DNA from: Leucobacter chromiiresistens | Lineage (GTDB): Bacteria; Actinomycetota; Actinomycetes; Actinomycetales; Microbacteriaceae | Reading direction: 5' to 3' | Assembly (NCBI RefSeq): GCF_900102345.1 | Contig: NZ_FNKB01000001.1 | Coordinates: forward strand, 2,480,001-2,544,000 | DNA length: 64,000 nt | In this document: piece by piece, positions 8,796-18,428 of the stretch | How the letters are laid out: every line of letters begins with the position of its first letter | Numbering within the stretch: the stretch's first letter is position 1 | Notes under the pieces: generated by a model | The model's input: the letters and a program-made list of their open reading frames with translations, nothing else | The model's database searches: none | What the model was told of the DNA's origin: nothing | Made by a program: the position numbers and the translations under genes

Positions 8796-11042
8796 TTAGT
8801 TGGTGATGCGGTACACGTCGTAGACGCCGTCGATGCGACGCACGGCGTTCAGCACATGCTCGAGGTGCGTCGCATTCGCCATCTCGAACACGAACTTGCT
8901 GATCGCGAGACGGGAGCTCGACGTGTTCACCGACGCGGAGAGGATGTTCACGTGGTGCTCCGAGAGCGTGCGCGTCACATCCGAGAGCAGGCCGGCTCGA
9001 TCCAACGCCTCCACCTGGATCTGCACGAGGAAGACGCTCTTCGACGTGGGCGCCCATTCCACGCCCACCACGCGATCCTCCTGAGCGCGCAGCGTCATGA
9101 AGTTGTGGCAGTCGACGCGGTGCACGGAGACGCCCTGCCCCTTCGTCACGTACCCGAGAATCTCGTCGCCCGGCACCGGGGTGCAGCACTTCGCGAGCTT
9201 GGCGAGGACATCGGAGGCGCCGGCCACCACCACGCCGCTCGAGTCGGTCGTCTTCGGCGCGCGCGGCGCCTCGATGATCGGGAGCGTCGCGAGCGCCGGC
9301 TCGGTGGACGTCTGCTCGTCGAAGACGAGCGCCGTCACCTTCTCCACGACCGACTGCGCGGAGACGTGCCCCTCGCCGACCGCCGCGTAGAGCGTCGTGA
9401 CATCCAGGTACCTGAGCTGGAGGGCGATCTGCTGCAGCGCCGAGGAGTTCATGACGCGGTGCAGCGGCAGGCCCTGCTTGCGCAGCGCCTTCGTGATCTC
9501 GATCTTGCCGGTCTCGGCGGCCTCCTCGCGCCGCTCCTTCGTGAACCACTGCTTGATCTTGTTCTGGGCGCGCTTGCTCTGCACGAAGCCGAGCCAGTCC
9601 TGGTTCGGGCCGGCGTTCGGATCCTTCGAGGTGAACACCTCGACGACGTCGCCGTTCTGCAGCGCGGTTTCGAGCGGCACCAGACGGCCGTTGACGCGCG
9701 CGCCCATCGTGCGGTGGCCGACCTCGGTGTGCACGGCGTAGGCGAAGTCGACCGTTGTGCCGCCGTCGGGCAGTCCGATCACCCGACCCTTCGGCGTGAA
9801 GACGTACACCTCCTTCGCACCGATCTCGTATCGGAGCGCGTCGAGGAACTCGCTCGGATCCTCGGTCTCCGCCTGCCAGTCCGAGATGTGCGCGAGCCAG
9901 GCCATGTCGTTCGACGCCTGGCTCTGATTCTGCTGGCGCTGCTTGTACTTCCAGTGCGCTGCGACGCCGTACTCCGCGCGCTGGTGCATCTCGACCGTGC
10001 GGATCTGGATCTCGACGGCGCGGCCGTCGGGCCCGATCACCGTGGTGTGGAGCGACTGGTAGAGGTTGAACTTCGGCGTCGCGATGTAGTCCTTGAAGCG
10101 GCCCGGGATCGGCGTCCATCGCGCGTGCACCGCGCCGAGAACCGCGTAGCAGTCGCGGATCGAGTTCACGAGCACGCGGATGCCGACGAGATCGTAGATG
10201 TCGTCGAACTCCCGGCCGCGCACGATCATCTTCTGATAGATCGAGTAGAGCTCCTTCGGACGGCCGGTCACCTCGCCGCGGATCTTCGACTCCCGAAGGT
10301 CGCCCTCGATCGCTCCGATCACCCGGCCGACGAGCTCGTCGCGCTGCGGATTGCGCTGCTCGACGAGGTTCTGAATCTCGGCGTAGAGCTTCGGCTTGAG
10401 CACTGCGAACGAGAGATCCTCGAGCTCCGTCTTCATCGACTGGATGCCCAGGCGATGCGCGAGCGGGGCGTAGATCTCGATCGTCTCCTGCGCCTTGCGC
10501 TTCGCGGAGTCGCCCGAGACGAACCCCCAGGTGCGCGCATTGTGCAGCCGGTCGGCGAGCTTGATCACCAGCACCCTGATGTCTTTCGCCATCGCGACGA
10601 CCATCTTGCGCACGGTCTCGGCCTGGGCCGAATCGCCGTACTTGACCTTGTCGAGCTTCGTGACCCCGTCGACGAGCATCGCGATCTCTTCGCCGAACTC
10701 CTGCGTCAGCTGATCGAGGGTGTACTCCGTGTCCTCCACCGTGTCGTGCAGCAGCGCCGCCGCGATGACGCCCGGAGCGATGCCGAGGTCGGCGAGGATC
10801 TGCGCCACCGCGATGGGGTGGGTGATGTACGGCTCACCGCTGCGGCGCTTCTGGCCGCGGTGCGCGCGCTCCGCCACCGCGTACGCGCGCTCGATGACCG
10901 TGAGGTCCGCGCGCGGGTGGTTGCCGCGCACCGTGCGGATCAGCTGATCAACGGCGCCGGGGGCGCTTCCGCGGGAGAAGATACGCGGCACCAGGCGCCG
11001 AAGCGCAGTCGTTCCGCCGGTCGTCGTATCTTGACTTGCCAC
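8796..11042 (-). CDS. rel: Bifunctional (p)ppGpp synthetase/hydrolase Rel
   Basis: This 748-residue Rel/Spo homolog makes and degrades the alarmone (p)ppGpp. Domain order is complete: HD hydrolase with HDTVEDT (about residues 99-105) and KLADRLHNART, synthetase with the bifunctional-type RFKD loop (315-318) and EIQIRT, TGS domain (EVYVFTPKGRVIGLP), a zinc-finger/helical region with KCCTPVPGDEI, and a C-terminal ACT domain (RAGLLSDVTRTLSEHHVNI). Hydrolase motifs are intact. Translation starts at GTG (11040-11042) behind AGGAGG with ideal six-base spacing. A TAGCGT -10 candidate is at 11066-11071. It follows secF in the conserved secDF-rel order. Confidence 0.97.
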   Translation of the reverse strand: MASQDTTTGGTTALRRLVPRIFSRGSAPGAVDQLIRTVRGNHPRADLTVIERAYAVAERAHRGQKRRSGEPYITHPIAVAQILADLGIAPGVIAAALLHDTVEDTEYTLDQLTQEFGEEIAMLVDGVTKLDKVKYGDSAQAETVRKMVVAMAKDIRVLVIKLADRLHNARTWGFVSGDSAKRKAQETIEIYAPLAHRLGIQSMKTELEDLSFAVLKPKLYAEIQNLVEQRNPQRDELVGRVIGAIEGDLRESKIRGEVTGRPKELYSIYQKMIVRGREFDDIYDLVGIRVLVNSIRDCYAVLGAVHARWTPIPGRFKDYIATPKFNLYQSLHTTVIGPDGRAVEIQIRTVEMHQRAEYGVAAHWKYKQRQQNQSQASNDMAWLAHISDWQAETEDPSEFLDALRYEIGAKEVYVFTPKGRVIGLPDGGTTVDFAYAVHTEVGHRTMGARVNGRLVPLETALQNGDVVEVFTSKDPNAGPNQDWLGFVQSKRAQNKIKQWFTKERREEAAETGKIEITKALRKQGLPLHRVMNSSALQQIALQLRYLDVTTLYAAVGEGHVSAQSVVEKVTALVFDEQTSTEPALATLPIIEAPRAPKTTDSSGVVVAGASDVLAKLAKCCTPVPGDEILGYVTKGQGVSVHRVDCHNFMTLRAQEDRVVGVEWAPTSKSVFLVQIQVEALDRAGLLSDVTRTLSEHHVNILSASVNTSSSRLAISKFVFEMANATHLEHVLNAVRRIDGVYDVYRITN

Positions 11043-11065
11043 GGATCACCTCCTCGAATGATTGA

Positions 11066-11071
11066 ACGCTA
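11066..11071 (-). promoter_or_regulatory. Candidate -10 box of the rel promoter
   Basis: TAGCGT on the minus strand fits the actinobacterial TANNNT pattern and lies 23 bases before the rel GTG, leaving room for the strong AGGAGG ribosome site in a short leader. A convincing -35 is not visible. Confidence 0.4.
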
Positions 11072-11123
11072 CACCCGCGGCGATGCTCGGAGCAAAGCGA
11101 GCGGCACCGGCGGCAACGGCGAA

Positions 11124-11182
11124 GCGGGCCGGAGGCCGCCCGGGCGTGCGCACTGCGCCGCCCACTGCATCCCCCGGCCCGC
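11124..11182 (-). terminator. Candidate terminator hairpin between secF and rel
   Basis: Arms GCGGGCCGGAGG (11124-11135) and CCCCCGGCCCGC (11171-11182) pair at 11 of 12 positions across a 35-base GC-rich loop that itself can fold. It begins 20 bases past the secF stop on the minus strand. There is no T-tract. Confidence 0.4.
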
Positions 11183-11201
11183 TCACCAGCGCTCTCGATC
11201 C

Positions 11202-12257
11202 CTAGCGGAGCCGCGCCGCGTCGGCCCCGTCGACCGCCGCGTCGTCTTCCGATACCGCCGCCGAAGCGTCGCCGCGCTCACGCGTGCGGAGCACCTTGGC
11301 GTCGTGCTTGCGGATGCCGGGCTCGCGCTCGCGCAGGTGCGCGTACGCGGGCGACGCGATGAAGATCGTCGAGTACGCCCCGACGAAGATGCCGATGAAG
11401 AGCGCCAGCGAGATGTCACGCAGCGTGCCTGCGCCGAGCACGAATGCTCCGATGAAGAGGATCGACGCGACCGGCAGCAGCGCCACGACCGAGGTGTTGA
11501 TCGACCGAACCAGCGTCTGGTTGACGCCCAGATTCACGGACTCCGCGAAGGTGCGCCGGTCGTTCAGCTCGCCCGGCGCCGTGTTCTCGCGGATCTTGTC
11601 GAACACCACGACGGTGTCGTAGAGGGAGTAGCCGAGGATGGTCAGGAAGCCGATCATGGCCGCCGGGGTGATCTCGAAGCCCGAGATGCCGTAGATGCCC
11701 GCGGTGATCACGAGGTCGTGCAGCAGCGCGATGATCGCCGCCAGCGACATCTTCCAGGTTCTGAAGTAGATCGCCATCACGAGCGCGGCGAAGAGGATGA
11801 ACACGATCAGCGCGATGATCGCCTGACGCGTGATGTCCTGCCCCCAGGCCGGCCCGATGTACGACGTCGTCACCTCGGCGACGGGCACGTCGTAGCTCTC
11901 GGCGATCGCCTCCGCGACTTCGCGGTTCTCGGCGTCGGAGAGCGCCTCGGTCTGCACGCGGATGTCGGTCGGGCCGACCTGCGACACGCGGGGCGCGCTC
12001 CCCGGGAGCGCCTCCTGCACCGCCGACTCCGCGATCGCGGGATCGCGATCCTGCGACTCCGAGAGGTGCACCTGGAACTGGCTGCCGCCCGTGAACTCGA
12101 TGCCGAAGGTGAAGCCGCCGCGCAGCAGCGGACCGGCGATGGAGATGATGATCAGCACGATGGAGATCACGTACCACGTCTTGCGACGGCCGACGAAGTC
12201 GATCGACTTCTCGCCCGTGTAGAGCGCGTTGCCGAACTCGGCGAATGAGCGAGCCAT
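11202..12257 (-). CDS. secF: Protein translocase subunit SecF
   Basis: SecF joins SecD in the membrane complex that uses the proton motive force to help complete Sec export. The 351-residue protein has an N-terminal membrane helix (TWYVISIVLIIISIAG), the conserved GIEFTGGSQFQV motif, an extracytoplasmic loop, and five more helices including the family signatures FTILGYSLYDTVVVFDKIREN and RSINTSVVALLPV. The tail after about residue 300 is charged and probably cytoplasmic. The ATG at 12255-12257 lies two bases after the secD stop with an AAAGGAGAG ribosome site inside the end of secD. Co-transcription with secD is near certain. Confidence 0.97.
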   Translation of the reverse strand: MARSFAEFGNALYTGEKSIDFVGRRKTWYVISIVLIIISIAGPLLRGGFTFGIEFTGGSQFQVHLSESQDRDPAIAESAVQEALPGSAPRVSQVGPTDIRVQTEALSDAENREVAEAIAESYDVPVAEVTTSYIGPAWGQDITRQAIIALIVFILFAALVMAIYFRTWKMSLAAIIALLHDLVITAGIYGISGFEITPAAMIGFLTILGYSLYDTVVVFDKIRENTAPGELNDRRTFAESVNLGVNQTLVRSINTSVVALLPVASILFIGAFVLGAGTLRDISLALFIGIFVGAYSTIFIASPAYAHLREREPGIRKHDAKVLRTRERGDASAAVSEDDAAVDGADAARLR

Positions 12258-12259
12258 GG

Positions 12260-14068
12260 TCAGCTCTCCTTTCCGGCTGACGCATCGGCCATGAGGGCCT
12301 TGCGTTCGGCGATGGTCTGTCGTCGAGCGGCCTCCGCCTGACTGCGGGCGTTCTTCTTGCCGCCCTGCGAGACGACCACGGGTTCGCGGAACTGCATGCG
12401 CCCCCGGTAGACCGCGCCCAGCTTCTGCGGATCGAGGCCCGAGAACGGGTGACCGCCCTGGTAGAACCGCGTGCGCGCGAGCAGCGTCATGATCGGGTGC
12501 GTGAAGAATGCGATCACGATCACGTCGACGAGCGTCGTGAGGCCGAGCGTGAACGCGAAGCCCTTCACATTGCCGACGGCGAGGATGAACAGGATGACCG
12601 CGGCGAGGAAGTTCACGCCGTCGGAGGCGAGCACCGTGCGGAACGCCCGCTTCCACCCGTGCTCCACAGCGCTCTCGATCGAGAACCCGTCGCGCAGCGC
12701 GTCTCGGATGCGTTCGAAGTACACGATGAAGGAGTCCGCGGTGAAGCCGACCGCGACGATGATGCCCGCGACGCCGGCGAGCGACAACCGGTACCCCTGC
12801 CGCCACGAGAAGAACGTGAGCAGCAGGTAGGTCAGAATGCCGGCGACGACGAGCGACGCGATGGTGAGCGACCCGAGCGCGCGGTACTGGAACGCCGAGT
12901 AGACGACGACCAGCAGCAGGCCGATAAGCCCCGCGAGCAGACCCGCGGCGAGCTGGCTCGTGCCGAGCGTCGCCGAGATGTCCTCCTGGCTCTGCACCGA
13001 GAAGTCGATCGGGAGCGCGCCGAACTTCAGCTGGTCCGCCAGAGCGGCTGCGGACTCCTGCGTGAACTGCCCGCTGATGGAGGGGCGGCCGTCGAGGATC
13101 TGCGCCTGCATCGTCGGAGCCGAGAGCACGCGCCCGTCGAGCACGAACGCGAACTGGTTCTGCGGCTCCGCAGCTCCGAAGAGTCGCGTGCTGATCTTGC
13201 CGAAGGCCTCGGTGCCCTTCTTGTCCATCGTGATCTGCACGACCCACTCGCCGGTGGAGGCGCCCGTGGAGGTCGTGCCGACCTGCGCGACCGCGTCGGT
13301 GATGACCGAACCGTCGAGCTCGACTGGGCCGAGGATGTACTTGACGGCGCCGGTGTCGTCGCACGTGATGAGCGGCCGGTCGGCCGGAGCGTTGCCCGCG
13401 TCGAGCGCGGCGTCGGAGTCGCAGGTGAAGGCGTCGAACTTCTCCTGCAGGGCCGGGGTGATCCAGGCGGTGTCGCCGGCGCTCTCGGGAATCGTCTCGG
13501 GATCGAGGGTCTCGTCGTAGGCCTCGGCCTCCTCACCCTCGGCGCCCTCGCCCTCGGCTGAGCCGTCCTCCGCGGCGGCGGTGTCGTCGGCCGCCGGATC
13601 GGCGGTCTCCGCCTCGCCCGTCGCGGCGCCGGCCTCGGCGCTCTCCTCCGCGCCGGCCTGCTCGGAGCCCGCTCCGATGCCGTACGTCAGCACCGGGCGG
13701 AAGTCGAGGTTCGCCGACGCCTCGATGCGCTGCATCGTCGCCTCATCCGCCTTGCCCGGGATGGACACGGAGATGTGCTGGTTGCCCTGGGTCGTGATCT
13801 CCGCCTCGGAGACGCCCGCGGCGTCGACGCGCTGGCGGATGATCGAGACGGCCTGCTGCAGCTGGTCGCCGGCGACCGCCTCGCCGCCCGTCTGCTCCGC
13901 GGCGAGCAGCACCTGGGTGCCGCCCTGCAGGTCGAGCGCGAGCTTCGGGGTCCAGGTGGCGTTGCTGTTGAACACGCCGTATGCGATCAAGCCGGTGAGG
14001 CCGACGATGAATACCAGGAGAAGAACGAGGGAGCGACGCGCCCTCCGAACGGCGGGTGATGACGCCAA
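12260..14068 (-). CDS. secD: Protein translocase subunit SecD
   Basis: SecD is the partner of SecF. It has a first membrane helix (about residues 12-32), the LALDLQGGTQVLL motif, a large extracytoplasmic P1 domain, and five C-terminal helices with YRLSLAGVAGIIVAVGFTADSFIVYFERIRD. About residues 133-190 form an Ala/Glu/Asp-rich low-complexity insertion within P1. The start must be the TTG at 14066-14068: a stop codon lies in frame seven codons upstream and no ATG or GTG intervenes. The ribosome site is weak. A perfect 12-bp hairpin sits between yajC and this gene. These features suggest translation of secD is kept lower than that of yajC. Confidence 0.96.
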   Translation of the reverse strand: MASSPAVRRARRSLVLLLVFIVGLTGLIAYGVFNSNATWTPKLALDLQGGTQVLLAAEQTGGEAVAGDQLQQAVSIIRQRVDAAGVSEAEITTQGNQHISVSIPGKADEATMQRIEASANLDFRPVLTYGIGAGSEQAGAEESAEAGAATGEAETADPAADDTAAAEDGSAEGEGAEGEEAEAYDETLDPETIPESAGDTAWITPALQEKFDAFTCDSDAALDAGNAPADRPLITCDDTGAVKYILGPVELDGSVITDAVAQVGTTSTGASTGEWVVQITMDKKGTEAFGKISTRLFGAAEPQNQFAFVLDGRVLSAPTMQAQILDGRPSISGQFTQESAAALADQLKFGALPIDFSVQSQEDISATLGTSQLAAGLLAGLIGLLLVVVYSAFQYRALGSLTIASLVVAGILTYLLLTFFSWRQGYRLSLAGVAGIIVAVGFTADSFIVYFERIRDALRDGFSIESAVEHGWKRAFRTVLASDGVNFLAAVILFILAVGNVKGFAFTLGLTTLVDVIVIAFFTHPIMTLLARTRFYQGGHPFSGLDPQKLGAVYRGRMQFREPVVVSQGGKKNARSQAEAARRQTIAERKALMADASAGKES

Positions 14069-14098
14069 GGCAGACTGCTTTCTCTAAACGTGGACAGG

Positions 14099-14125
14099 GG
14101 TGGCCGCGGAGAATCCGCGGCCACC
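14099..14125 (-). terminator. Perfect 12-bp hairpin between yajC and secD
   Basis: GGTGGCCGCGGA and its exact complement enclose a three-base GAA loop, three bases past the yajC stop. There is no T-tract on the minus strand, so it may be a partial terminator or an RNA-stability element within the yajC-secD-secF transcript. Confidence 0.6.
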
Positions 14126-14128
14126 GGT

Positions 14129-14629
14129 TCAGGCCTTCGGCGCCGAACCGTTCCCCTGCTCATCGACGTCGGTGTCGTTGTCGCGATCGCGACGGGGCTC
14201 GGTCTCGGGGGCGATCGGCGCGTCATCCGCGACCGGAGCCGCCCCTGCGGGCGTCGCGTCGGTGGCGCCGAACCGCTCGCCGAACGCCGGATCGTCGTCG
14301 GGAGCGAGCGCGGAGCCCTCCTCCTCCACGACCGCGTCGACCGGCGCCACGACCTGGGCGACCGCGTTGCGGTGCACGACGAAGGTCGAGGTGCCGCTGT
14401 GCAGCGTGACCTTGTTCTCCTCCTCATCGACGGCGTCGATCGTGCCGAAGATGCCGGACTGGAGCATGACCTCTGCACCCGGACGGAGGTTGTTCTGCAG
14501 TTCGAGCTGCGCGGCCTGGCGCTTCTTCCCGTTCCGGAACATGAAGAAGATCAACAGCGCGATCAGCGCGAACATCACCAGGGTGATCGGATCCAGAGGC
14601 ACAACGGTCCTTTCGGCAGACGAACCCAT
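14129..14629 (-). CDS. yajC: Preprotein translocase subunit YajC
   Basis: YajC is a small inner-membrane partner of SecDF. One membrane helix (LDPITLVMFALIALLIFFMF) is followed by the family motif RNGKKRQAAQLELQNNLRPGAEVMLQSGIFGTI, cut here for description, and a beta-rich domain ending near residue 100. The last 65 residues are an acidic, proline-containing tail not needed for the family call. Two starts are possible: ATG at 14629 with AGGAGAGG before it, or GTG at 14602 (VPLDPITLV) with AAAGGA five bases upstream; the latter resembles the usual N-terminus. The order ruvB-yajC-secD-secF is conserved in actinobacteria. Confidence 0.94.
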   Translation of the reverse strand: MGSSAERTVVPLDPITLVMFALIALLIFFMFRNGKKRQAAQLELQNNLRPGAEVMLQSGIFGTIDAVDEEENKVTLHSGTSTFVVHRNAVAQVVAPVDAVVEEEGSALAPDDDPAFGERFGATDATPAGAAPVADDAPIAPETEPRRDRDNDTDVDEQGNGSAPKA

Positions 14630-14655
14630 GCCTCTCCTGAGGCACAGATTGCATC

Positions 14656-14661
14656 AGTTTA
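14656..14661 (-). promoter_or_regulatory. Candidate -10 box before yajC
   Basis: TAAACT on the minus strand matches TANNNT and lies 26 bases before the yajC ATG, in the 64-base gap after ruvB. It could give the yajC-secD-secF group its own promoter besides read-through from ruvAB. Confidence 0.35.
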
Positions 14662-14693
14662 GCCGGTCGCCGCTGTGAACGCCCCTACTCTTC

Positions 14694-15692
14694 TCACGGA
14701 GCGGTCGGCGGCTCCAGCCCCACGTGCTCCCACCCGAGCCGGGTCGCCACGCGGCCGCGCGGCGTGCGCGAGAGCAGACCGGTGCGCACGAGGAAGGGCT
14801 CCACGACCGCCTCGATCGTCTCCGATTCCTCTCCCACCGACACCGCGAGCGTCGAGAGCCCGACCGGGCCGCCGTTGAAGCGCTCGACCACGGCGCGCAG
14901 CACCTCGCGGTCGAGCCGATCCAGCCCGTGGTCGTCGACGTCGTAAAGCGCGAGCGCCGCCTGCACGGTCGACGCATCGCCCGGGAGATCGTGCACCAGC
15001 CCGTAGTCGCGCACCCGCCTCAGCAACCGGTTGGCGATTCGGGGCGTGCCCCGCGAGCGACGCGCGATCTCGTCGACGCCGTTCTCCGAGAGTGCGAACT
15101 CGATGAGGCCCGAAGCGCGGCTCACCACCTGCGAGAGCTCGTCGTCGGAGTAGAACTCCAGGTGCGCCGTGAAGCCGAAGCGGTCGCGCAGCGGATTGGG
15201 CAGCAGACCCGCGCGCGTAGTCGCGCCCACGAGCGTGAACGGCGAGAGCTCGAGCGGCACCGACGTCGCGCCGGCGCCCTTGCCCACCATGATGTCGACC
15301 TTGAAATCCTCCATCGCGAGATACAGCATCTCCTCGGCGCTGCGCGCCATGCGGTGGATCTCGTCGATGAAGAGCACCTCGCCGGGCGTGAGCGCCGACA
15401 GCACGGCGGCGAGGTCGCCCGCGTGCTGGATGGCGGGGCCCGACGTCTGGTGGAGCGGCTTGTCGAGTTCGGATGCGACGATCATCGACAGCGTCGTCTT
15501 GCCGAGCCCCGGAGGGCCGGCGAGCAGGATGTGGTCCGGGGTGTGGCGGCGCATCGTGGCGGCGTCGAGCAGCAGCCCGAGCTGCCGCCGCACCTTCGAC
15601 TGGCCGACGAACTCCGCGAGGCTCGACGGCCGGAGCGCCCCCTCGTAGCCCTGCTCCGAGGCCGACGCCTGGGCCGAGAGCTCACCGCTCAC
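14694..15692 (-). CDS. ruvB: Holliday junction branch-migration helicase RuvB
   Basis: RuvB is the AAA+ motor that drives Holliday junction branch migration with RuvA. The 332-residue protein contains the RuvB N-terminal region ([19 protein letters not shown]), Walker [10 protein letters not shown], Walker [10 protein letters not shown], the beta-hairpin region around [11 protein letters not shown], sensor 1 LVGATTRAG, and a winged-helix end ([15 protein letters not shown]). The GTG at 15690-15692 overlaps the ruvA stop by four bases. I chose this start over longer open frame because it matches family length and the GTGA coupling. Confidence 0.97.
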   Translation of the reverse strand: MSGELSAQASASEQGYEGALRPSSLAEFVGQSKVRRQLGLLLDAATMRRHTPDHILLAGPPGLGKTTLSMIVASELDKPLHQTSGPAIQHAGDLAAVLSALTPGEVLFIDEIHRMARSAEEMLYLAMEDFKVDIMVGKGAGATSVPLELSPFTLVGATTRAGLLPNPLRDRFGFTAHLEFYSDDELSQVVSRASGLIEFALSENGVDEIARRSRGTPRIANRLLRRVRDYGLVHDLPGDASTVQAALALYDVDDHGLDRLDREVLRAVVERFNGGPVGLSTLAVSVGEESETIEAVVEPFLVRTGLLSRTPRGRVATRLGWEHVGLEPPTAP

Positions 15693-16324
15693 CGGGCGCC
15701 TCGCGATCCGCGTGCTCCCCCGCGGCCCGCCTGCAGCAGCGCCAACGCGGCGCGCAGCAGCCCGGCGCTCTCGTCGGGGGCGCCCGCATCGCGCGCATCC
15801 TGCACGGCCTGGCCCGCCTCGGCCTCGCTCCAGCCCAGCCCGACGAGCCCCTCGCGCACGCCGGCGGCCACTGCATCCTGCGGAGCGGCGGTGGCTTCGC
15901 GCTCGGCGTCGGCGCCGAGCGACAGATGCGCGAGCTTCCCCGCGAGCGAGAGGGTGATGAGCTTCGCCGTCTTCGGGCCGATCCCCGAGACCTTGCGGAA
16001 CGGCTTCTCGTCGTCGAGCGCCACTGCCGCCGCGATCTCGCCGGGCGTCAGCGCCGAGAGCACGCCCAGCGCACTCCGCGGCCCCACGCCCGAGACGGCG
16101 ATGAGGTGGCCGAAGACGTCGAGCTCCGCCTCCGAGGCGAAGCCGAACAGCGTCAACGAGTCCTCGCGCACCACGAGCGAGGTGTGCAGGCGCAGCTCTT
16201 CGCCCGGCTGCGCGGCGGAGACGCGCCCGCTCGGCACCTCGACGCGCATGCCGAGTCCGCCCAGCTCGACGACGACCCATCCGGCACCGGCGGCGAGCAC
16301 GGGCCCGCGAATCGAAGCAATCAC
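15689..16324 (-). CDS. ruvA: Holliday junction branch-migration protein RuvA
   Basis: RuvA binds four-way junctions and recruits RuvB. The 211-residue protein has the N-terminal OB domain ([20 protein letters not shown]), helix-hairpin-helix motifs ([19 protein letters not shown] and [15 protein letters not shown]), and a C-terminal RuvB-binding domain ([18 protein letters not shown]) after an Ala-rich linker. Start is GTG at 16322-16324 behind AGGGTGA. Unlike the common actinobacterial order, no ruvC lies upstream; leuA is next on the same strand after 116 bases. That gap holds an SOS-box-like palindrome. The last 20 residues are Gly/Arg-rich and unusual. Confidence 0.96.
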   Translation of the reverse strand: MIASIRGPVLAAGAGWVVVELGGLGMRVEVPSGRVSAAQPGEELRLHTSLVVREDSLTLFGFASEAELDVFGHLIAVSGVGPRSALGVLSALTPGEIAAAVALDDEKPFRKVSGIGPKTAKLITLSLAGKLAHLSLGADAEREATAAPQDAVAAGVREGLVGLGWSEAEAGQAVQDARDAGAPDESAGLLRAALALLQAGRGGARGSRGAR

Positions 16325-16376
16325 ACGTTCACCCTAGAAGAAGCGCGGCGATCGCACCCGCCGCCACACCGCGTTC

Positions 16377-16392
16377 TCGAACATATCTACGA
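16377..16392. promoter_or_regulatory. Candidate LexA (SOS) box upstream of ruvAB
   Basis: TCGAACATATCTACGA matches the actinobacterial LexA consensus TCGAAC-N4-GTTCGA at 10 of 12 defined positions; the TCGAAC half is perfect. It lies about 53 bases before the ruvA start, and a minus-strand TATGTT (TANNNT) overlaps it, so a bound repressor would block a promoter there. The remaining gap to leuA (16393-16440) is GC-rich with nothing else recognisable. Confidence 0.5.
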
Positions 16393-16440
16393 AAGCCCCG
16401 GGCGCCGGCCCGGCCCGCGCGCGGCGCGGCGGCAGGCGCG

Positions 16441-18282
<1,842 letters not shown>

Positions 18283-18310
<28 letters not shown>

Positions 18311-18339
18311 CGGCTAAGGAGAAGCGAGCCGAACAGCAT
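18283..18339 (-). CDS. leuL: leuA leader peptide (18 residues, leucine codons)
   Basis: A small reading frame, too short for routine gene calling, reads MLFGSLLLSRRDESSTSN and stops at 18283. Leu occurs at codon 2 and as three successive codons 6-8 (CTT CTC CTT), followed by Ser-Arg-Arg, whose codons form one arm of the downstream hairpin. A TAGAGT box is seven bases before the ATG, so the mRNA probably begins at the start codon without a ribosome site. Leucine leader peptides before leuA have been described in other actinobacteria, including corynebacteria. The peptide itself probably has no function beyond sensing translation rate. Confidence 0.65.
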
Positions 18340-18346
18340 GTCGCTC

Positions 18347-18352
18347 ACTCTA
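18347..18352 (-). promoter_or_regulatory. -10 box of the leuL-leuA promoter
   Basis: TAGAGT (minus strand) fits TANNNT and is separated from the leader ATG by seven bases, placing the transcription start at or next to the ATG. The promoter is divergent from that of the DUF2207 gene, whose own -10 lies 64 bases away. Confidence 0.5.
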
Positions 18353-18428
18353 GCATCCGCACCGGTCGCCCCGCGCCGATTCCGACCGTTCCCCACCTGA
18401 GTGCCCCACGTGCCATAGCCTGGAGAAT

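Noticed and set aside
8256..12248. A 1330-codon open frame on the plus strand opposite rel and secF, and other very long open frames (for example opposite alaS and lepA, and in the alternate frame over cydC-cydB).
   Set aside because: They run antisense or out of frame to clear, conserved genes and their translations are Arg/Ala-rich without any family motif. High GC content leaves few stop codons in the shadow frames.
821..16324. A DNA-repair island formed by ruvX, rarA and ruvAB.
   Set aside because: These genes occupy their usual separate places among translation and export genes; nothing indicates a joint unit.
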